A stretch of DNA of 64,000 nt from Nocardia stercoris (GTDB lineage: Bacteria > Actinomycetota > Actinomycetes > Mycobacteriales > Mycobacteriaceae): positions 620,001 through 684,000 of the forward strand of contig NZ_RFFH01000001.1 of assembly GCF_003696265.1 (NCBI RefSeq). The letters are read 5' to 3'. Position 1 is the first letter of the stretch, and the number at the start of each line of letters is the position of its first letter. The notes under the pieces are model-generated. The model searched no databases. It was given only the letters and a program-made list of their open reading frames with translations, and had not been told where the DNA came from. Position numbers and translations under genes: made by a program. Below are positions 23,675 through 32,532 of the stretch, piece by piece.

Positions 23675-25222
23675 CTATCGCGTGACCTGGCGCTGCTGCC
23701 CGGCCTGGCGGCCGGACGCGGGCCGCACCCGGTGCACCCGTGCGGTCTTCACCGCCTTCATGTCCTCGTGGAACACGTACCCGAGGGTGTTCTGCTTGGC
23801 CTGGTACATGGCCGAATCCGCCGCCCGCAGCAGGTCGTACACCGAGTTCTCGGTGCCGCGGCCGTGCGAGCACGCGATGCCAATGCTGGCGGCGATGGTG
23901 ACCTCGCCGACGCTGAGTTCGAACGGCTTGCTCAGCGCGGCCAGCAGCCGCTCGGCGAGTACCGCGGCCTCCTGGCGGCCGGCGCAGCCGAGCACCACGA
24001 ACTCGTCGCCGCCGTAGCGCGCGGCGACGTCGTCGCGGCGGATTGTGCGACGGATCCGGGCGGCGGCATTGGCGATCAGTTCGTCGCCGACCGCGTGGCC
24101 GTGGTTGTCGTTGATCGACTTGAAGCCGTCGAGATCGATGAACAACAGGCACAACGGCTTACCTGCCCAGCGCTCCCGGTTGCGCGCGGGCATCCGCAGC
24201 AGCGCCGACCGGTTCACCAGACCGGTGAGCATGTCGTGGTCGGCCTGGTACTGGGCCCGCCGTTCACTGCGGGAGCTGCGCGCGATGGCGCGCTCACCGC
24301 GGACCAGCACGCCGATGAGCAGCAGCGCCAGCAGCACCGACACCACGATGCGGTCCTGGGCGGCGAGTCCGGACCCGAAGGTGGGGATGAGCGAGGCCAC
24401 CACCAGGATCACGGCGATGGCGCTGGCCCGCTTGCGGGACTGATCGGGCCGGACGCGATGCGGTTCGCCCACGGTACGCATGGTCGGGTGCAGGGCGGCG
24501 AGCCCGATCAGCAGGTACGACAGCATCAGCGGGGCTTCCAGCAGCCGGTTGGTCGTCGGGTTGCCGACGCCGATGAGCTCGAGCTGGTGTGCCACGTCGA
24601 CCACGACCAAGGTGAGCAGCCCGGTGTGGATCAGCCGCAGCGACTGCTCGGACCGGGTGCAGGTGATGATCGAATGCACCGTCACCGTCAGCAGCCCGGC
24701 GTCGAGCAGGGGATAGGCGATGACCGTCGTGAGGTCGCCGCCGGTCAGCTCCGGGCGGTGCAGCATCGGGGAGATCATGAAGGTCCACGCGGCCAGCACC
24801 GCGCCCAGGCCGAGCAGGCCGGAGTCGAGCAGCAGATCGCGGTCGTGGGCGTGCCGGCGGGGTGCCAGCCACAAGCATGCGGCGACCAGGACGGTCGCGT
24901 AACCGGCGAGCAGCAGCGGAGTGCCCGAACCGAAACCGGGGGTGTCGGCCAGCACGACGCCGGTACAGAACAACACGGTCGAGGCGGCCAGCAGGTACCA
25001 GGGCATCGGCGCGGCCGGGTGGTGGCGATGCAGCCCGATGACGATCATCGCGGTGACGACGGCGGCCTCGGCCAGGCTGACGGCGATCGTCGGGATGGTG
25101 GCGGTGAACAGGGGCGCGAGAATGCAGATCAGCAGGATGAGCGCGAGCGGACCCCACCATTGCCGGTGGATGCCGCGACCGGTTCCAGCGCCTTCGTTCG
25201 CCGGTGCGTTGCTGTGCGTCAT
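23675..25222 (-). CDS. Membrane diguanylate cyclase (GGDEF)
   Basis: A 515-residue protein with about nine hydrophobic segments in residues 22-310, then a GGDEF domain. The active site GGDEF is intact at 404-408. The inhibitory site RxxD (R395 to D398) is present five residues upstream, so product inhibition is likely. The early motif DHDMLTGLVNR and the metal-site LFIDLDGFKSINDNHGH are standard. There is no EAL domain. The membrane region is a MASE-like sensor of unknown ligand. It should make c-di-GMP in response to a membrane or extracellular cue. It is transcribed alone. Confidence 0.92.
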   Translation of the reverse strand: MTHSNAPANEGAGTGRGIHRQWWGPLALILLICILAPLFTATIPTIAVSLAEAAVVTAMIVIGLHRHHPAAPMPWYLLAASTVLFCTGVVLADTPGFGSGTPLLLAGYATVLVAACLWLAPRRHAHDRDLLLDSGLLGLGAVLAAWTFMISPMLHRPELTGGDLTTVIAYPLLDAGLLTVTVHSIITCTRSEQSLRLIHTGLLTLVVVDVAHQLELIGVGNPTTNRLLEAPLMLSYLLIGLAALHPTMRTVGEPHRVRPDQSRKRASAIAVILVVASLIPTFGSGLAAQDRIVVSVLLALLLIGVLVRGERAIARSSRSERRAQYQADHDMLTGLVNRSALLRMPARNRERWAGKPLCLLFIDLDGFKSINDNHGHAVGDELIANAAARIRRTIRRDDVAARYGGDEFVVLGCAGRQEAAVLAERLLAALSKPFELSVGEVTIAASIGIACSHGRGTENSVYDLLRAADSAMYQAKQNTLGYVFHEDMKAVKTARVHRVRPASGRQAGQQRQVTR

Positions 25223-25796
25223 CAGCCCCCCTCGTACGATCCGTCCCCGCTACCTCGCTGCCCCGGGCGGCCCCGGGACGTTCCGCCGCGCGGCGGGCCT
25301 ACCGCCGGCGCCGGCACCTCGATCCGCCGGGACCGAGGGGTGGAGCATGTACTGACCGTCCGGTACGCGGTCGGAAGTTCCGCGTGAAATGTCTGGACGT
25401 CTGACCTGATCATGACACGACGAAGGCCCCCTTGTCGCGTCGATGTGATCACAAAGGGGAAACTCGTAGCGTAAAACGCCGGGCGTTCGCCATGTGGCGA
25501 ATCGAAGATGTCGATCTCCGAGGCCGGACCGGATGCACCCGCCGGTGGTACGCAGGCGGTTCCCGCGTGCTGGTGGAACCTCGGCATCTCGGGTCCTTCC
25601 GTCCGTCCCGCCCCAGTGTCGCACTTAAAAGGTGATCTTTGCTTCAAAATATCCGGCTGGGTGCGGAATGGGAAGATCCGGATTCGAGAACACTCGTGTA
25701 CGACACGCACTCTGATCAGAGTCGGCCCGCTTAACATCGGTTTCCGGGCTCGCGTCGCAGCAGCCCGATCTACCCGACGACGAAGGGTGGCCGGAA
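25223..25796. other. Intergenic region between GGDEF gene and SSS symporter
   Basis: About 570 bp without a convincing gene. It holds the divergent promoters of the diguanylate cyclase and the symporter. The sequences CCCCCTTGT and ACAAAGGGG around 25427-25461 face each other imperfectly, and a perfect 14-bp palindrome lies at 25709-25722. Confidence 0.5.
25709..25722. promoter_or_regulatory. Palindrome upstream of the SSS symporter
   Basis: ACTCTGATCAGAGT is a perfect 14-bp palindrome, 74 bp before the symporter start. It is suited to a dimeric regulator, but no regulator gene adjoins it. Confidence 0.5.
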
Positions 25797-27476
25797 GTGA
25801 TTCTCAGCGCAGGGGCGAGCCTCCGGTTGGACGCCGCTCCCGTCGATTATGTCTTAGTTGCCCTCTATTTCGTGTTCGTACTGGGAATCGGATGGATGGC
25901 CCGTTCCGGAGTCTCGTCGAGCATCGATTTCTTCCTGTCCGGCCGGTCACTGCCCGCCTGGGTGACCGGACTGGCGTTCATCTCCGCCAACCTGGGCGCG
26001 GTCGAGATCATGGGGATGTCCGCCAACGGCGCCCAGTACGGGCTGCCCACCGTCCACTACTTCTGGATCGGCGCGATACCGGCCATGGTGTTCCTGGGCG
26101 TGGTGATGATGCCGTTCTACTACGGCTCGAAGGTCCGCAGCGTGCCCGAGTTCATGCGGCGTCGCTACGGTACCGGCGCCCACCTGGTCATCTCGGTGAG
26201 TTTCGCGGTGGCCCAGGTGCTGATCGCGGGCGTCAACCTGTTCCTGCTCGGGTCGATCGTGCGGGTCCTGCTGGGCTGGCCGCTGTGGATCTCGACCGTG
26301 CTCGCCGCGGTCATCGTGCTCAGCTACATCACGCTCGGCGGGCTGTCGGCCGCGATCTACAACGAGGTGCTGCAGTTCTTCGTCATCGTGGCCGCCCTGC
26401 TGCCGTTGACGCTGGTGGCGCTGCATCGGGTCGGCGGGGTCAGCGGACTGAAGTCGCGGATCGGCGCGCTGCCCGGTGGCTCGGATCAGATCCATTCCTG
26501 GCCGGCCACCCAGCTCACCGGCTTCTCGAACAACGTCCTGTCGGTGATCGGGATCGTCTTCGGGCTCGGGTTCGTGCTGTCGTTCGGATACTGGACCACC
26601 AACTTCGTCGAGGTGCAGCGCGCGCTGGCCTCGGCGGACATGTCCTCGGCCCGGCGCACGCCGATCATCGGTGCCTTCCCGAAGATGTTCGTCCCGTTCA
26701 TCGTGATCCTGCCGGGCATGATGGCCGGCGTGCTGGTCCCGCAGATCGCCGACTACAAGGCGACCGGGCACGGTGACGCCGACTACAACCAGGCCCTGCT
26801 GTACCTGATGCACGACCTGCTGCCCAACGGCCTGCTCGGGGTCGCGCTGGCCGGTCTGCTGGCGGCGTTCATGGCCGGGATGGCCGCCAACATCTCCGCG
26901 TTCAACACCGTGTTCGGGTTCGACCTGTGGCAGCAGTACGTGGTCACCGACCGCCCCGACGGCTACTACGTGCAGGTCGGACGGTGGGCCACGGTCGGTG
27001 CGACCGTGCTGGCGATCGGCACCTCGACCTTCGCGGCGAGCTTCCCCAACATCCTCGACTACCTGCAGGCGCTGTTCTCGTTCTTCAACGCGCCGCTGTT
27101 CGCGACCTTCCTGGTCGGGATGTTCTGGCGTCGCGCGACGGCGACCGCCGGCTGGGTGGGGCTGGTCATCGGAACCGGCTGCGCCATCGTGATTTTCGTG
27201 CTGTACAAGTCGAATGTCATCCACCTGTCCGGCCAAGGTTCGAGCTTTCTGGCCGCCGGGGTGGCATTCGTGGTGGACGTGGTGCTGACAGTGCTGGTCA
27301 GCCTGCGCACCACGCCGAAGCCGGACGCCGAGCTGGTGGGGTTGACCTACGCCGACACCCCGCGCGAGCAGCTGCGGGATCCGGCGGAGGCGTCGCGCCC
27401 CTGGTACCAGCGGACGGCGCCGCTGGCGCTGCTGGCGCTGGCGCTGGTGATCCTGCTCAACGTCGTGGTCGGCTGA
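25797..27476 (+). CDS. Sodium:solute symporter (SSS family)
   Basis: A 559-residue transporter of the SSS/SLC5 family with about 13-14 hydrophobic helices. Recognisable blocks are SIDFFLSGRSLPAWVTGLAFISANLGAVEIMGM in helices 1-2, SYITLGGLSAAIYNEVLQFF (the GG.SA....D.LQ block) and QALFSFFNAPLFATFLVGMFWRRAT. The closest functional group by pattern is the sugar-type (SGLT-like) transporters. GTG at 25797 is the best start, with AAGGG about 10 nt upstream. A small two-helix membrane protein follows after 23 bp and may be a subunit. The substrate is not determined by sequence. Confidence 0.88.
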   Translation: MILSAGASLRLDAAPVDYVLVALYFVFVLGIGWMARSGVSSSIDFFLSGRSLPAWVTGLAFISANLGAVEIMGMSANGAQYGLPTVHYFWIGAIPAMVFLGVVMMPFYYGSKVRSVPEFMRRRYGTGAHLVISVSFAVAQVLIAGVNLFLLGSIVRVLLGWPLWISTVLAAVIVLSYITLGGLSAAIYNEVLQFFVIVAALLPLTLVALHRVGGVSGLKSRIGALPGGSDQIHSWPATQLTGFSNNVLSVIGIVFGLGFVLSFGYWTTNFVEVQRALASADMSSARRTPIIGAFPKMFVPFIVILPGMMAGVLVPQIADYKATGHGDADYNQALLYLMHDLLPNGLLGVALAGLLAAFMAGMAANISAFNTVFGFDLWQQYVVTDRPDGYYVQVGRWATVGATVLAIGTSTFAASFPNILDYLQALFSFFNAPLFATFLVGMFWRRATATAGWVGLVIGTGCAIVIFVLYKSNVIHLSGQGSSFLAAGVAFVVDVVLTVLVSLRTTPKPDAELVGLTYADTPREQLRDPAEASRPWYQRTAPLALLALALVILLNVVVG

Positions 27477-27499
27477 GTCCGGAAAGGTCGTGGGACATC

Positions 27500-27724
27500 A
27501 TGCTTTTCGATATCCGAACCGTGGTTGCGGCCCTGCTGGGCTGTTACGGGGTGGTGTTGGTCGCCGCCGGGCTGTCCCACCGCAGGGCGGCGGACCTGGC
27601 CCCCGCCGGCGGCTGGAATATGAACTTGTGGGCGGGAATCGGCATGCTGGTGGTCGCGGCCGTGCTGCTGTTGTGGATGCGGTTGCGGCCGGTGCGTCCC
27701 GCCGACACCGAATCCGGGGAATAG
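27500..27724 (+). CDS. Small two-helix membrane protein downstream of symporter
   Basis: A 74-residue protein with two hydrophobic helices (about residues 8-26 and 42-60), MNLWAGIGM between them, and a charged, polar C-terminus. It begins 23 bp after the symporter stop with GGAAAGG upstream, so the two are probably co-transcribed. Small accessory proteins follow several SSS transporters, but I do not recognise this family. The gene is supported by position, ribosome site and membrane pattern only. Confidence 0.7.
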   Translation: MLFDIRTVVAALLGCYGVVLVAAGLSHRRAADLAPAGGWNMNLWAGIGMLVVAAVLLLWMRLRPVRPADTESGE

Positions 27725-27732
27725 CCGCGGCG

Positions 27733-27768
27733 GTGGTGGAATTGCCCGCTTCGGTCAATTCCAGCCAC
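27733..27768. terminator. Bidirectional terminator candidate
   Basis: GTGG-TGGAATTG faces CAATTCCA-GCCAC around an 11-nt loop between the convergent symporter and acyl-CoA synthetase genes. The stem has a one-base bulge and no T run. Confidence 0.55.
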
Positions 27769-27777
27769 CGGCTGGGA

Positions 27778-29415
27778 TTATTCGCCGATTTCCATCTCCT
27801 GCAGCGGCTTTCGCAGCAGTTTCCCGGTGGCGTTGCGCGGGAGTTCGTCGAGGAAAACAACTTCGCGCGGGACCTTGTAGCGCGCAAGATTCGTCTTCAC
27901 GAACTCCTTGATCTCCTCGGCGTCGCGCTTGGAGTCCGGTCCCGGAACGACGAAGGCCCGCAGCCGCTTTCCGAAATCGCGGTCGTCGACGCCGATCACG
28001 GCCGCCTCGAGCACGTCGTGCCGATTCGCGATCAGGAATTCGACCTCCTGCGGGAAAACGTTCTCTCCACCGGAGACGATCATGTCGTCGTCGCGGCCGT
28101 CGACGAACAGCAGACCCCGGCTGTCGAAATGTCCGACGTCACCGGAGGACATGAATCCGTCGATGGTCTCCTTGGTGCGGCCGTCGGTGTAGGCCTTGAA
28201 ACCGTGCGGGTTGTCGATGAAGATCGTCCCCGGCACATTCGGGGCGGTAATCTCCTGGCGGTTCTCGTCGTAGAGCCGGATCCGGATGCCCACTGGAGGT
28301 TTGCCGGCGGTGTCGGGCGCCAGACGCAGATCCTCGGGAGTCGCGACCGAGATGACGGCGCACTCGGTGGAGCCGTACACGTTGTAGAGCGAGTTGTTCA
28401 GGTGGTCGAGCGCACGGGTGACCACGTCGCCCGGAATGGCGGAGCCGGCCGCGAAGATGACCTTCAGCGACGAAACGTCGTAGCGGCCGAGGGTTTCGGT
28501 GGGCAGGTCGAGAATCCGCTGCAACATGGTGGGTACGACGACCAGTGCCTCGGCGCGGTACCGCTCGATGTTGGCCAGGGTCTGTTCCGGGTCGAAACGC
28601 CGCTGCTGGAAGATCATCCGGTTGCCCAGCGCCAGCCCGACACCGAACTGGGACAGGCCGGTGGCGTGGAAGATCGGCGCCGCGACGACCATGGTGCTGT
28701 TGCGCGGCAACGGAATCCGGTCCACCAACTGCGCGGTGATGAAGGGGCTGACCTTCTCCCGGGGCGCGCCCTTGGGGGTGCCCGTCGTGCCGGAGGTCAG
28801 AATCACCATGCCGCCGGGCTTCTGCGGTGCCGCCAGCTGGTCGGGGGAGCGGCCCGCCGCGATCGAATCCAGGGTCGGAATCGACGGATCGACATTGTCG
28901 GACTCGTCGACCCAGGTCAGGATGCGCGGAATCTCGGCCGGGATGGCGCTCATGAGTTCGACGAATTCGCTGTCGTGCAGGACGGCCTTGATCTTCTCGC
29001 GGGCCGCCACATCGGCGAACTGCGGCTTGGCGAACCCGGTGTTCATCAGCACGGCGCGGACGCCGAGCTTGCCCAGCGCCGACAGCGCGAGCACGGTGCC
29101 GCGGTGGTCGCGGGCGAGCAGGGCGACGACGTCACCCTCGCGCAGGCCGTGGGCGGCCAGGCCGCGCGCCACCTGGTTCGAGAGGGCCTCGACCTCACCG
29201 AAGGTGAGCTGGCCGCGCTCGTCGACCAGGGCCGGGTTGTCCGGACGGGTCTGGGCGGTGTGCATGACGATGCCGGCGAACGGGCCGAACCGCGACACGT
29301 TGACGAACGACATCGCGGCGTGGTCGAGGCGCAGCGGATCGAACAGGCCGGCCCGCCGCATCGCGTTGGTCGAGAGTGCAAGATCGCTGATTTTGCGTAC
29401 AGCCGTGCTCAACAT
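27778..29415 (-). CDS. Acyl-CoA synthetase (FadD/AMP-binding family)
   Basis: A 545-residue ANL-superfamily ligase that activates a carboxylic acid to acyl-AMP and then acyl-CoA. The P-loop-like motif is ILTSGTTGTPKGAPR, the adenine motif is NVYGSTECA, the hinge region is FVDGRDDDMIVSGGENVFP, and the catalytic Lys is in LPRNATGKLLRK. The first 40 residues precede the usual domain and look amphipathic. ATG at 29415 has GGAAGG 9 nt upstream. It is divergent from the fadE24-like gene with an operator pair between them, suggesting joint control of fatty-acid use. Substrate chain length is unknown. Confidence 0.92.
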   Translation of the reverse strand: MLSTAVRKISDLALSTNAMRRAGLFDPLRLDHAAMSFVNVSRFGPFAGIVMHTAQTRPDNPALVDERGQLTFGEVEALSNQVARGLAAHGLREGDVVALLARDHRGTVLALSALGKLGVRAVLMNTGFAKPQFADVAAREKIKAVLHDSEFVELMSAIPAEIPRILTWVDESDNVDPSIPTLDSIAAGRSPDQLAAPQKPGGMVILTSGTTGTPKGAPREKVSPFITAQLVDRIPLPRNSTMVVAAPIFHATGLSQFGVGLALGNRMIFQQRRFDPEQTLANIERYRAEALVVVPTMLQRILDLPTETLGRYDVSSLKVIFAAGSAIPGDVVTRALDHLNNSLYNVYGSTECAVISVATPEDLRLAPDTAGKPPVGIRIRLYDENRQEITAPNVPGTIFIDNPHGFKAYTDGRTKETIDGFMSSGDVGHFDSRGLLFVDGRDDDMIVSGGENVFPQEVEFLIANRHDVLEAAVIGVDDRDFGKRLRAFVVPGPDSKRDAEEIKEFVKTNLARYKVPREVVFLDELPRNATGKLLRKPLQEMEIGE

Positions 29416-29646
29416 AGGAACAAACCTTCCCCGCGCCCGCCCGTGGGGCGGGCAGATCGCCACTTCGAGATCCAATGCGGTCGACACCCTAGCAAGGTGT
29501 GTGCGCGCCCGGAATGTGCCGGACGCCGGACTCTCCGACTGCTCCTGGACCGATTATGACCCAGATCACGGGGGTGCCGTGGTACCGCTGTGGCACAGCG
29601 GATCTTCGTGATCGGATCGACTCCGCTGCGGCGGTTGCCGCCGGTT

Positions 29647-29683
29647 CTTACTCTGGAGTAAGATCTACTTTACTCAGAAGTAA
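29647..29683. promoter_or_regulatory. Tandem operators TTACTC-N-G-N-AGTAA before fadE24
   Basis: CTTACTCTGGAGTAAG (29647-29662) is a perfect palindrome. A second copy, TTACTCAGAAGTAA (29670-29683), has the same five-base arms. Their centres are about 22 bp apart, two helical turns. They lie 36-72 bp before the fadE24 start and upstream of the divergent fadD, as expected for a TetR-type fatty-acid regulator. No regulator gene adjoins. Confidence 0.78.
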
Positions 29684-29718
29684 GATGGGATCGGTTCCGT
29701 CCACCCTGGAGAAGACTG

Positions 29719-31110
29719 GTGACAATGAGCACTCGAGACAGCGCGACGAAGCGACGTCCGGATTCGGCCGTGGGCCTGAACCCGGTCAAGCGGGACTGGA
29801 TGGGTGCGGCGATGCGCGCTCTCAGCACGGTCACCGGCTCCGAGCTGGCCGGGAAGTACAAGCTGCGCGAGCCCATCAACCGGGTCACCTACGAGGCCAC
29901 CAAGACCGGCTTCCGCACCCTCGGCGCCGCCAACCGCGTGTTCGCCAAGGCCACCGGTGGCGACAAGCCGAAGCGCCTGCCGGCCAACGAGACCGCGCAC
30001 AAGGACTACTTCGACCTCACCCCCACCGACGAACAGCAGATGATCGTCGAGACGGTGCGCGACTTCGCCGCCGAGATCCTGCGCCCGGCCGCGCACGCCG
30101 CCGACAGCGCCGCGGCCGCCCCCGCCGACCTGGTCGCCCGGGCCGCCGAACTCGGCATCACCCTGATCAACGTCCCCGAGGAGCTCGACGGCGCCGCCTC
30201 CGAGCGCGGCGCGGTCACCAACTCCCTGGTCGCCGAGGCCCTCGCGCACGGCGACATGGGCCTGGCGCTGCCGATCCTCGCGCCCAACGGTGTCGCGGTC
30301 GCGCTGTCGCAGTGGGGTACCGACGCCCAGCAGCGCACCTACCTCACCGCCTACGCGGGCGAGAACGTCCCGCAGTCCTCGGTCGTGATCAGCGAGCCGC
30401 GCGCGCTGTTCGACCCGTTCGCCCTGCAGGCCAAGGCCACCCGCACCCCGGGCGGTTTCCGGATCTCCGGCGTGAAGAGCCTGGTCCCGGCCGCCGCCGA
30501 CGCCGAACTGTTCGTCGTCGCCGCCGAACTCGAGGGCCGTCCCGCGCTGTTCCTGATCGAGTCCGCCACCGAGGGCCTGCACGTGGAGGCCGACCCGAGC
30601 ATGGGTCTGCGCGCCGCCGGCCTGGGCCGCCTGGTCCTGGAGAACGTGGCCGTGCCGGAAGCCGGCCTGCTCGGCGACGGTGACGCCACCCAGCGCGCCG
30701 AGGAGTACGCCGACGCCGTGCGGCTGGCCCGCCTGGGCTGGGCCTCGCTGGCGGTCGGCACCGGCCAGGCCGTGCTGGACTACGTGATCCCGTACGTGAA
30801 GGAGCGCGAGGCGTTCGGTGAGCCGATCGCCCACCGCCAGGCGGTCGCCTTCATGGTCGCGAACATGGCCATCGAACTCGACGGTCTGCGGCTGATCACC
30901 CTGCGCGGCGCTTCGCGGGCCGAGCAGGGCCTGAGCTTCGCCCGGGAAGCCGCGCTGGCCAAGAAGTTCGCCACCGACAAGGGCATGCAGATCGGCCTGG
31001 ACGGTGTGCAGCTGCTCGGCGGCCACGGCTTCACCAAGGAACACCCGGTCGAGCGCTGGTACCGCGACCTGCGGGCCATCGGCGTCGGCGAGGGCGTGGT
31101 GCTCGTCTAG
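29719..31110 (+). CDS. fadE24: Acyl-CoA dehydrogenase, FadE24-like
   Basis: A 463-residue acyl-CoA dehydrogenase with an N-terminal extension of about 95 residues before the first family helix (DLTPTDEQQMIVETVRDFAAEILRPAA). The C-terminal GLDGVQLLGGHGFTKEHPVERWYRDLRAI is the flavin/substrate region. GTG at 29719 has GGAG 7 nt upstream; ATG at 29725 is in the same frame. Size, extension and pairing with the next gene match the adjacent M. tuberculosis genes Rv3139 (fadE24) and Rv3140 (fadE23). Pairs of this kind in mycobacteria often form mixed tetramers. The operators upstream suggest control by fatty-acid derivatives. Confidence 0.85.
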   Translation: MTMSTRDSATKRRPDSAVGLNPVKRDWMGAAMRALSTVTGSELAGKYKLREPINRVTYEATKTGFRTLGAANRVFAKATGGDKPKRLPANETAHKDYFDLTPTDEQQMIVETVRDFAAEILRPAAHAADSAAAAPADLVARAAELGITLINVPEELDGAASERGAVTNSLVAEALAHGDMGLALPILAPNGVAVALSQWGTDAQQRTYLTAYAGENVPQSSVVISEPRALFDPFALQAKATRTPGGFRISGVKSLVPAAADAELFVVAAELEGRPALFLIESATEGLHVEADPSMGLRAAGLGRLVLENVAVPEAGLLGDGDATQRAEEYADAVRLARLGWASLAVGTGQAVLDYVIPYVKEREAFGEPIAHRQAVAFMVANMAIELDGLRLITLRGASRAEQGLSFAREAALAKKFATDKGMQIGLDGVQLLGGHGFTKEHPVERWYRDLRAIGVGEGVVLV

Positions 31111-31164
31111 CGCGAGCCGCCCACCAGCCAACTATCGCCTGACCAACCCGATGGAGCAGATTCC

Positions 31165-32385
31165 GTGATCAACCTCGAACTCCCCAAGAAGCTGAAGGCC
31201 AGCGCCAACCAGGCCCACCAGGTCGCCGCGGAGATCTTCCGCCCGATCTCGCGCAAGTACGACCTCGCCGAGCACGAGTACCCGGTCGAACTCGACACCA
31301 TGGCCGCCATGATCGAGGGCCTGTCCGATTCCGGCGCCCAGCAGGTCTCCGGCGCCACCGGCGACCGCCAGTCCGGTGACGCGCACGCCACCGAGCTGCT
31401 CGGAAACACCAACGGCGGCAACATGGCCGCGATGATGAACTCGCTCGAGACCTCGTGGGGCGACGTCGGCCTGATGCTGACCATCCCCTACCAGGGCCTG
31501 GGCAACGCCGCCATCGCCGCGGTCGCCACCGACGAGCAGCTGGAGCGGTTCGGCAAGGTGTGGGCCGCCATGGCCATCACCGAGCCGTCGTTCGGTTCCG
31601 ACTCCGCCGCCGTGTCCACCACCGCCGTCCTCGACGGTGACGAGTGGGTGCTCAACGGCACCAAGATCTTCGTCACCACCGGCGAGCGCTCCACCCACAT
31701 CGTGGTGTGGGCGACGGTCGACAAGTCGAAGGGCCGCGCCGCCATCAAGTCCTTCGTCGTGCCGCGCGACGCTCCGGGCCTGACCGTGGCCCGCCTCGAG
31801 CACAAGCTCGGCATCAAGGCCTCCGACACCGCCGAACTGCGCCTCGAGGACTGCCGCATCCCGGCCGACAACATCCTCGGCAGCCCGGAAGTGAACGTGG
31901 AGAAGGGTTTCGCTGGGGTCATGCAGACCTTCGACAACACCCGCCCCCTGGTGGCCGCCATGGCCATCGGCGTCGGCCGCGCCGCCCTCGAGGAGCTGCG
32001 CTCGGTGCTGAAGGACGCCGGCATCGAGCCGTCCTACGACATCCCCGCCAACAACCAGCCGGCCGCCGCCGCGGAATTCCTCCGCATGGAGTCCGATTGG
32101 GAGGCAGCGTATCTGCTGGCCCTGCGCGCCACCTGGATGGCCGACAACAAGAAGCCGAACTCGCTCGAGGCCTCGATGTCCAAGGCGAAGGCCGGCCGCA
32201 CCGGCACCGACGTAACCCTGAAGGCCGTGGAAATCGCCGGCCCCCTGGGCTATTCGGAGCGCACCCTGCTGGAGAAGTGGGCCCGCGACTCGAAGATCCT
32301 CGACATCTTCGAAGGCACCCAGCAGATCCAGCAGCTCATCGTGGCCCGGCGGGTGCTGGGGCTGGGGAGCGACAAGCTGAAGTAA
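31165..32385 (+). CDS. fadE23: Acyl-CoA dehydrogenase, FadE23-like
   Basis: A 406-residue acyl-CoA dehydrogenase of the ordinary length. Motifs are MAITEPSFGSDSAAVSTTAV for the flavin/substrate site, FVTTGERSTHIVVWATVD and the C-terminal DIFEGTQQIQQLIVARRVLG. GTG at 31165 begins 54 nt after the fadE24 stop, consistent with one transcript. The first gene probably supplies a partner subunit. Its specific substrate is not known; the mycobacterial pair was reported as induced by isoniazid, which I cite from general knowledge. Confidence 0.87.
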   Translation: MINLELPKKLKASANQAHQVAAEIFRPISRKYDLAEHEYPVELDTMAAMIEGLSDSGAQQVSGATGDRQSGDAHATELLGNTNGGNMAAMMNSLETSWGDVGLMLTIPYQGLGNAAIAAVATDEQLERFGKVWAAMAITEPSFGSDSAAVSTTAVLDGDEWVLNGTKIFVTTGERSTHIVVWATVDKSKGRAAIKSFVVPRDAPGLTVARLEHKLGIKASDTAELRLEDCRIPADNILGSPEVNVEKGFAGVMQTFDNTRPLVAAMAIGVGRAALEELRSVLKDAGIEPSYDIPANNQPAAAAEFLRMESDWEAAYLLALRATWMADNKKPNSLEASMSKAKAGRTGTDVTLKAVEIAGPLGYSERTLLEKWARDSKILDIFEGTQQIQQLIVARRVLGLGSDKLK

Positions 32386-32404
32386 CAAGCAGCACAACGA
32401 AATT

Positions 32405-32438
32405 CCGGCGCGGGTCCGCAGGGGGCCCGCGCCGGTTT
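32405..32438 (+). terminator. Terminator of the fadE24-fadE23 operon
   Basis: Arms CCGGCGCGGG and CCCGCGCCGG form a perfect 10-bp stem with an 11-nt loop that can pair further, followed by TTTCGT. It starts 19 nt after the fadE23 stop. Confidence 0.85.
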
Positions 32439-32532
32439 CGTGTCCGCATCCTTCCGACTGTGATGGCGAGATCGTGAGCGGGGCCGTGGCCAGGCCGCCG
32501 GCGACTGCGCGAGGCGGGACAGTGGAGAAGCG

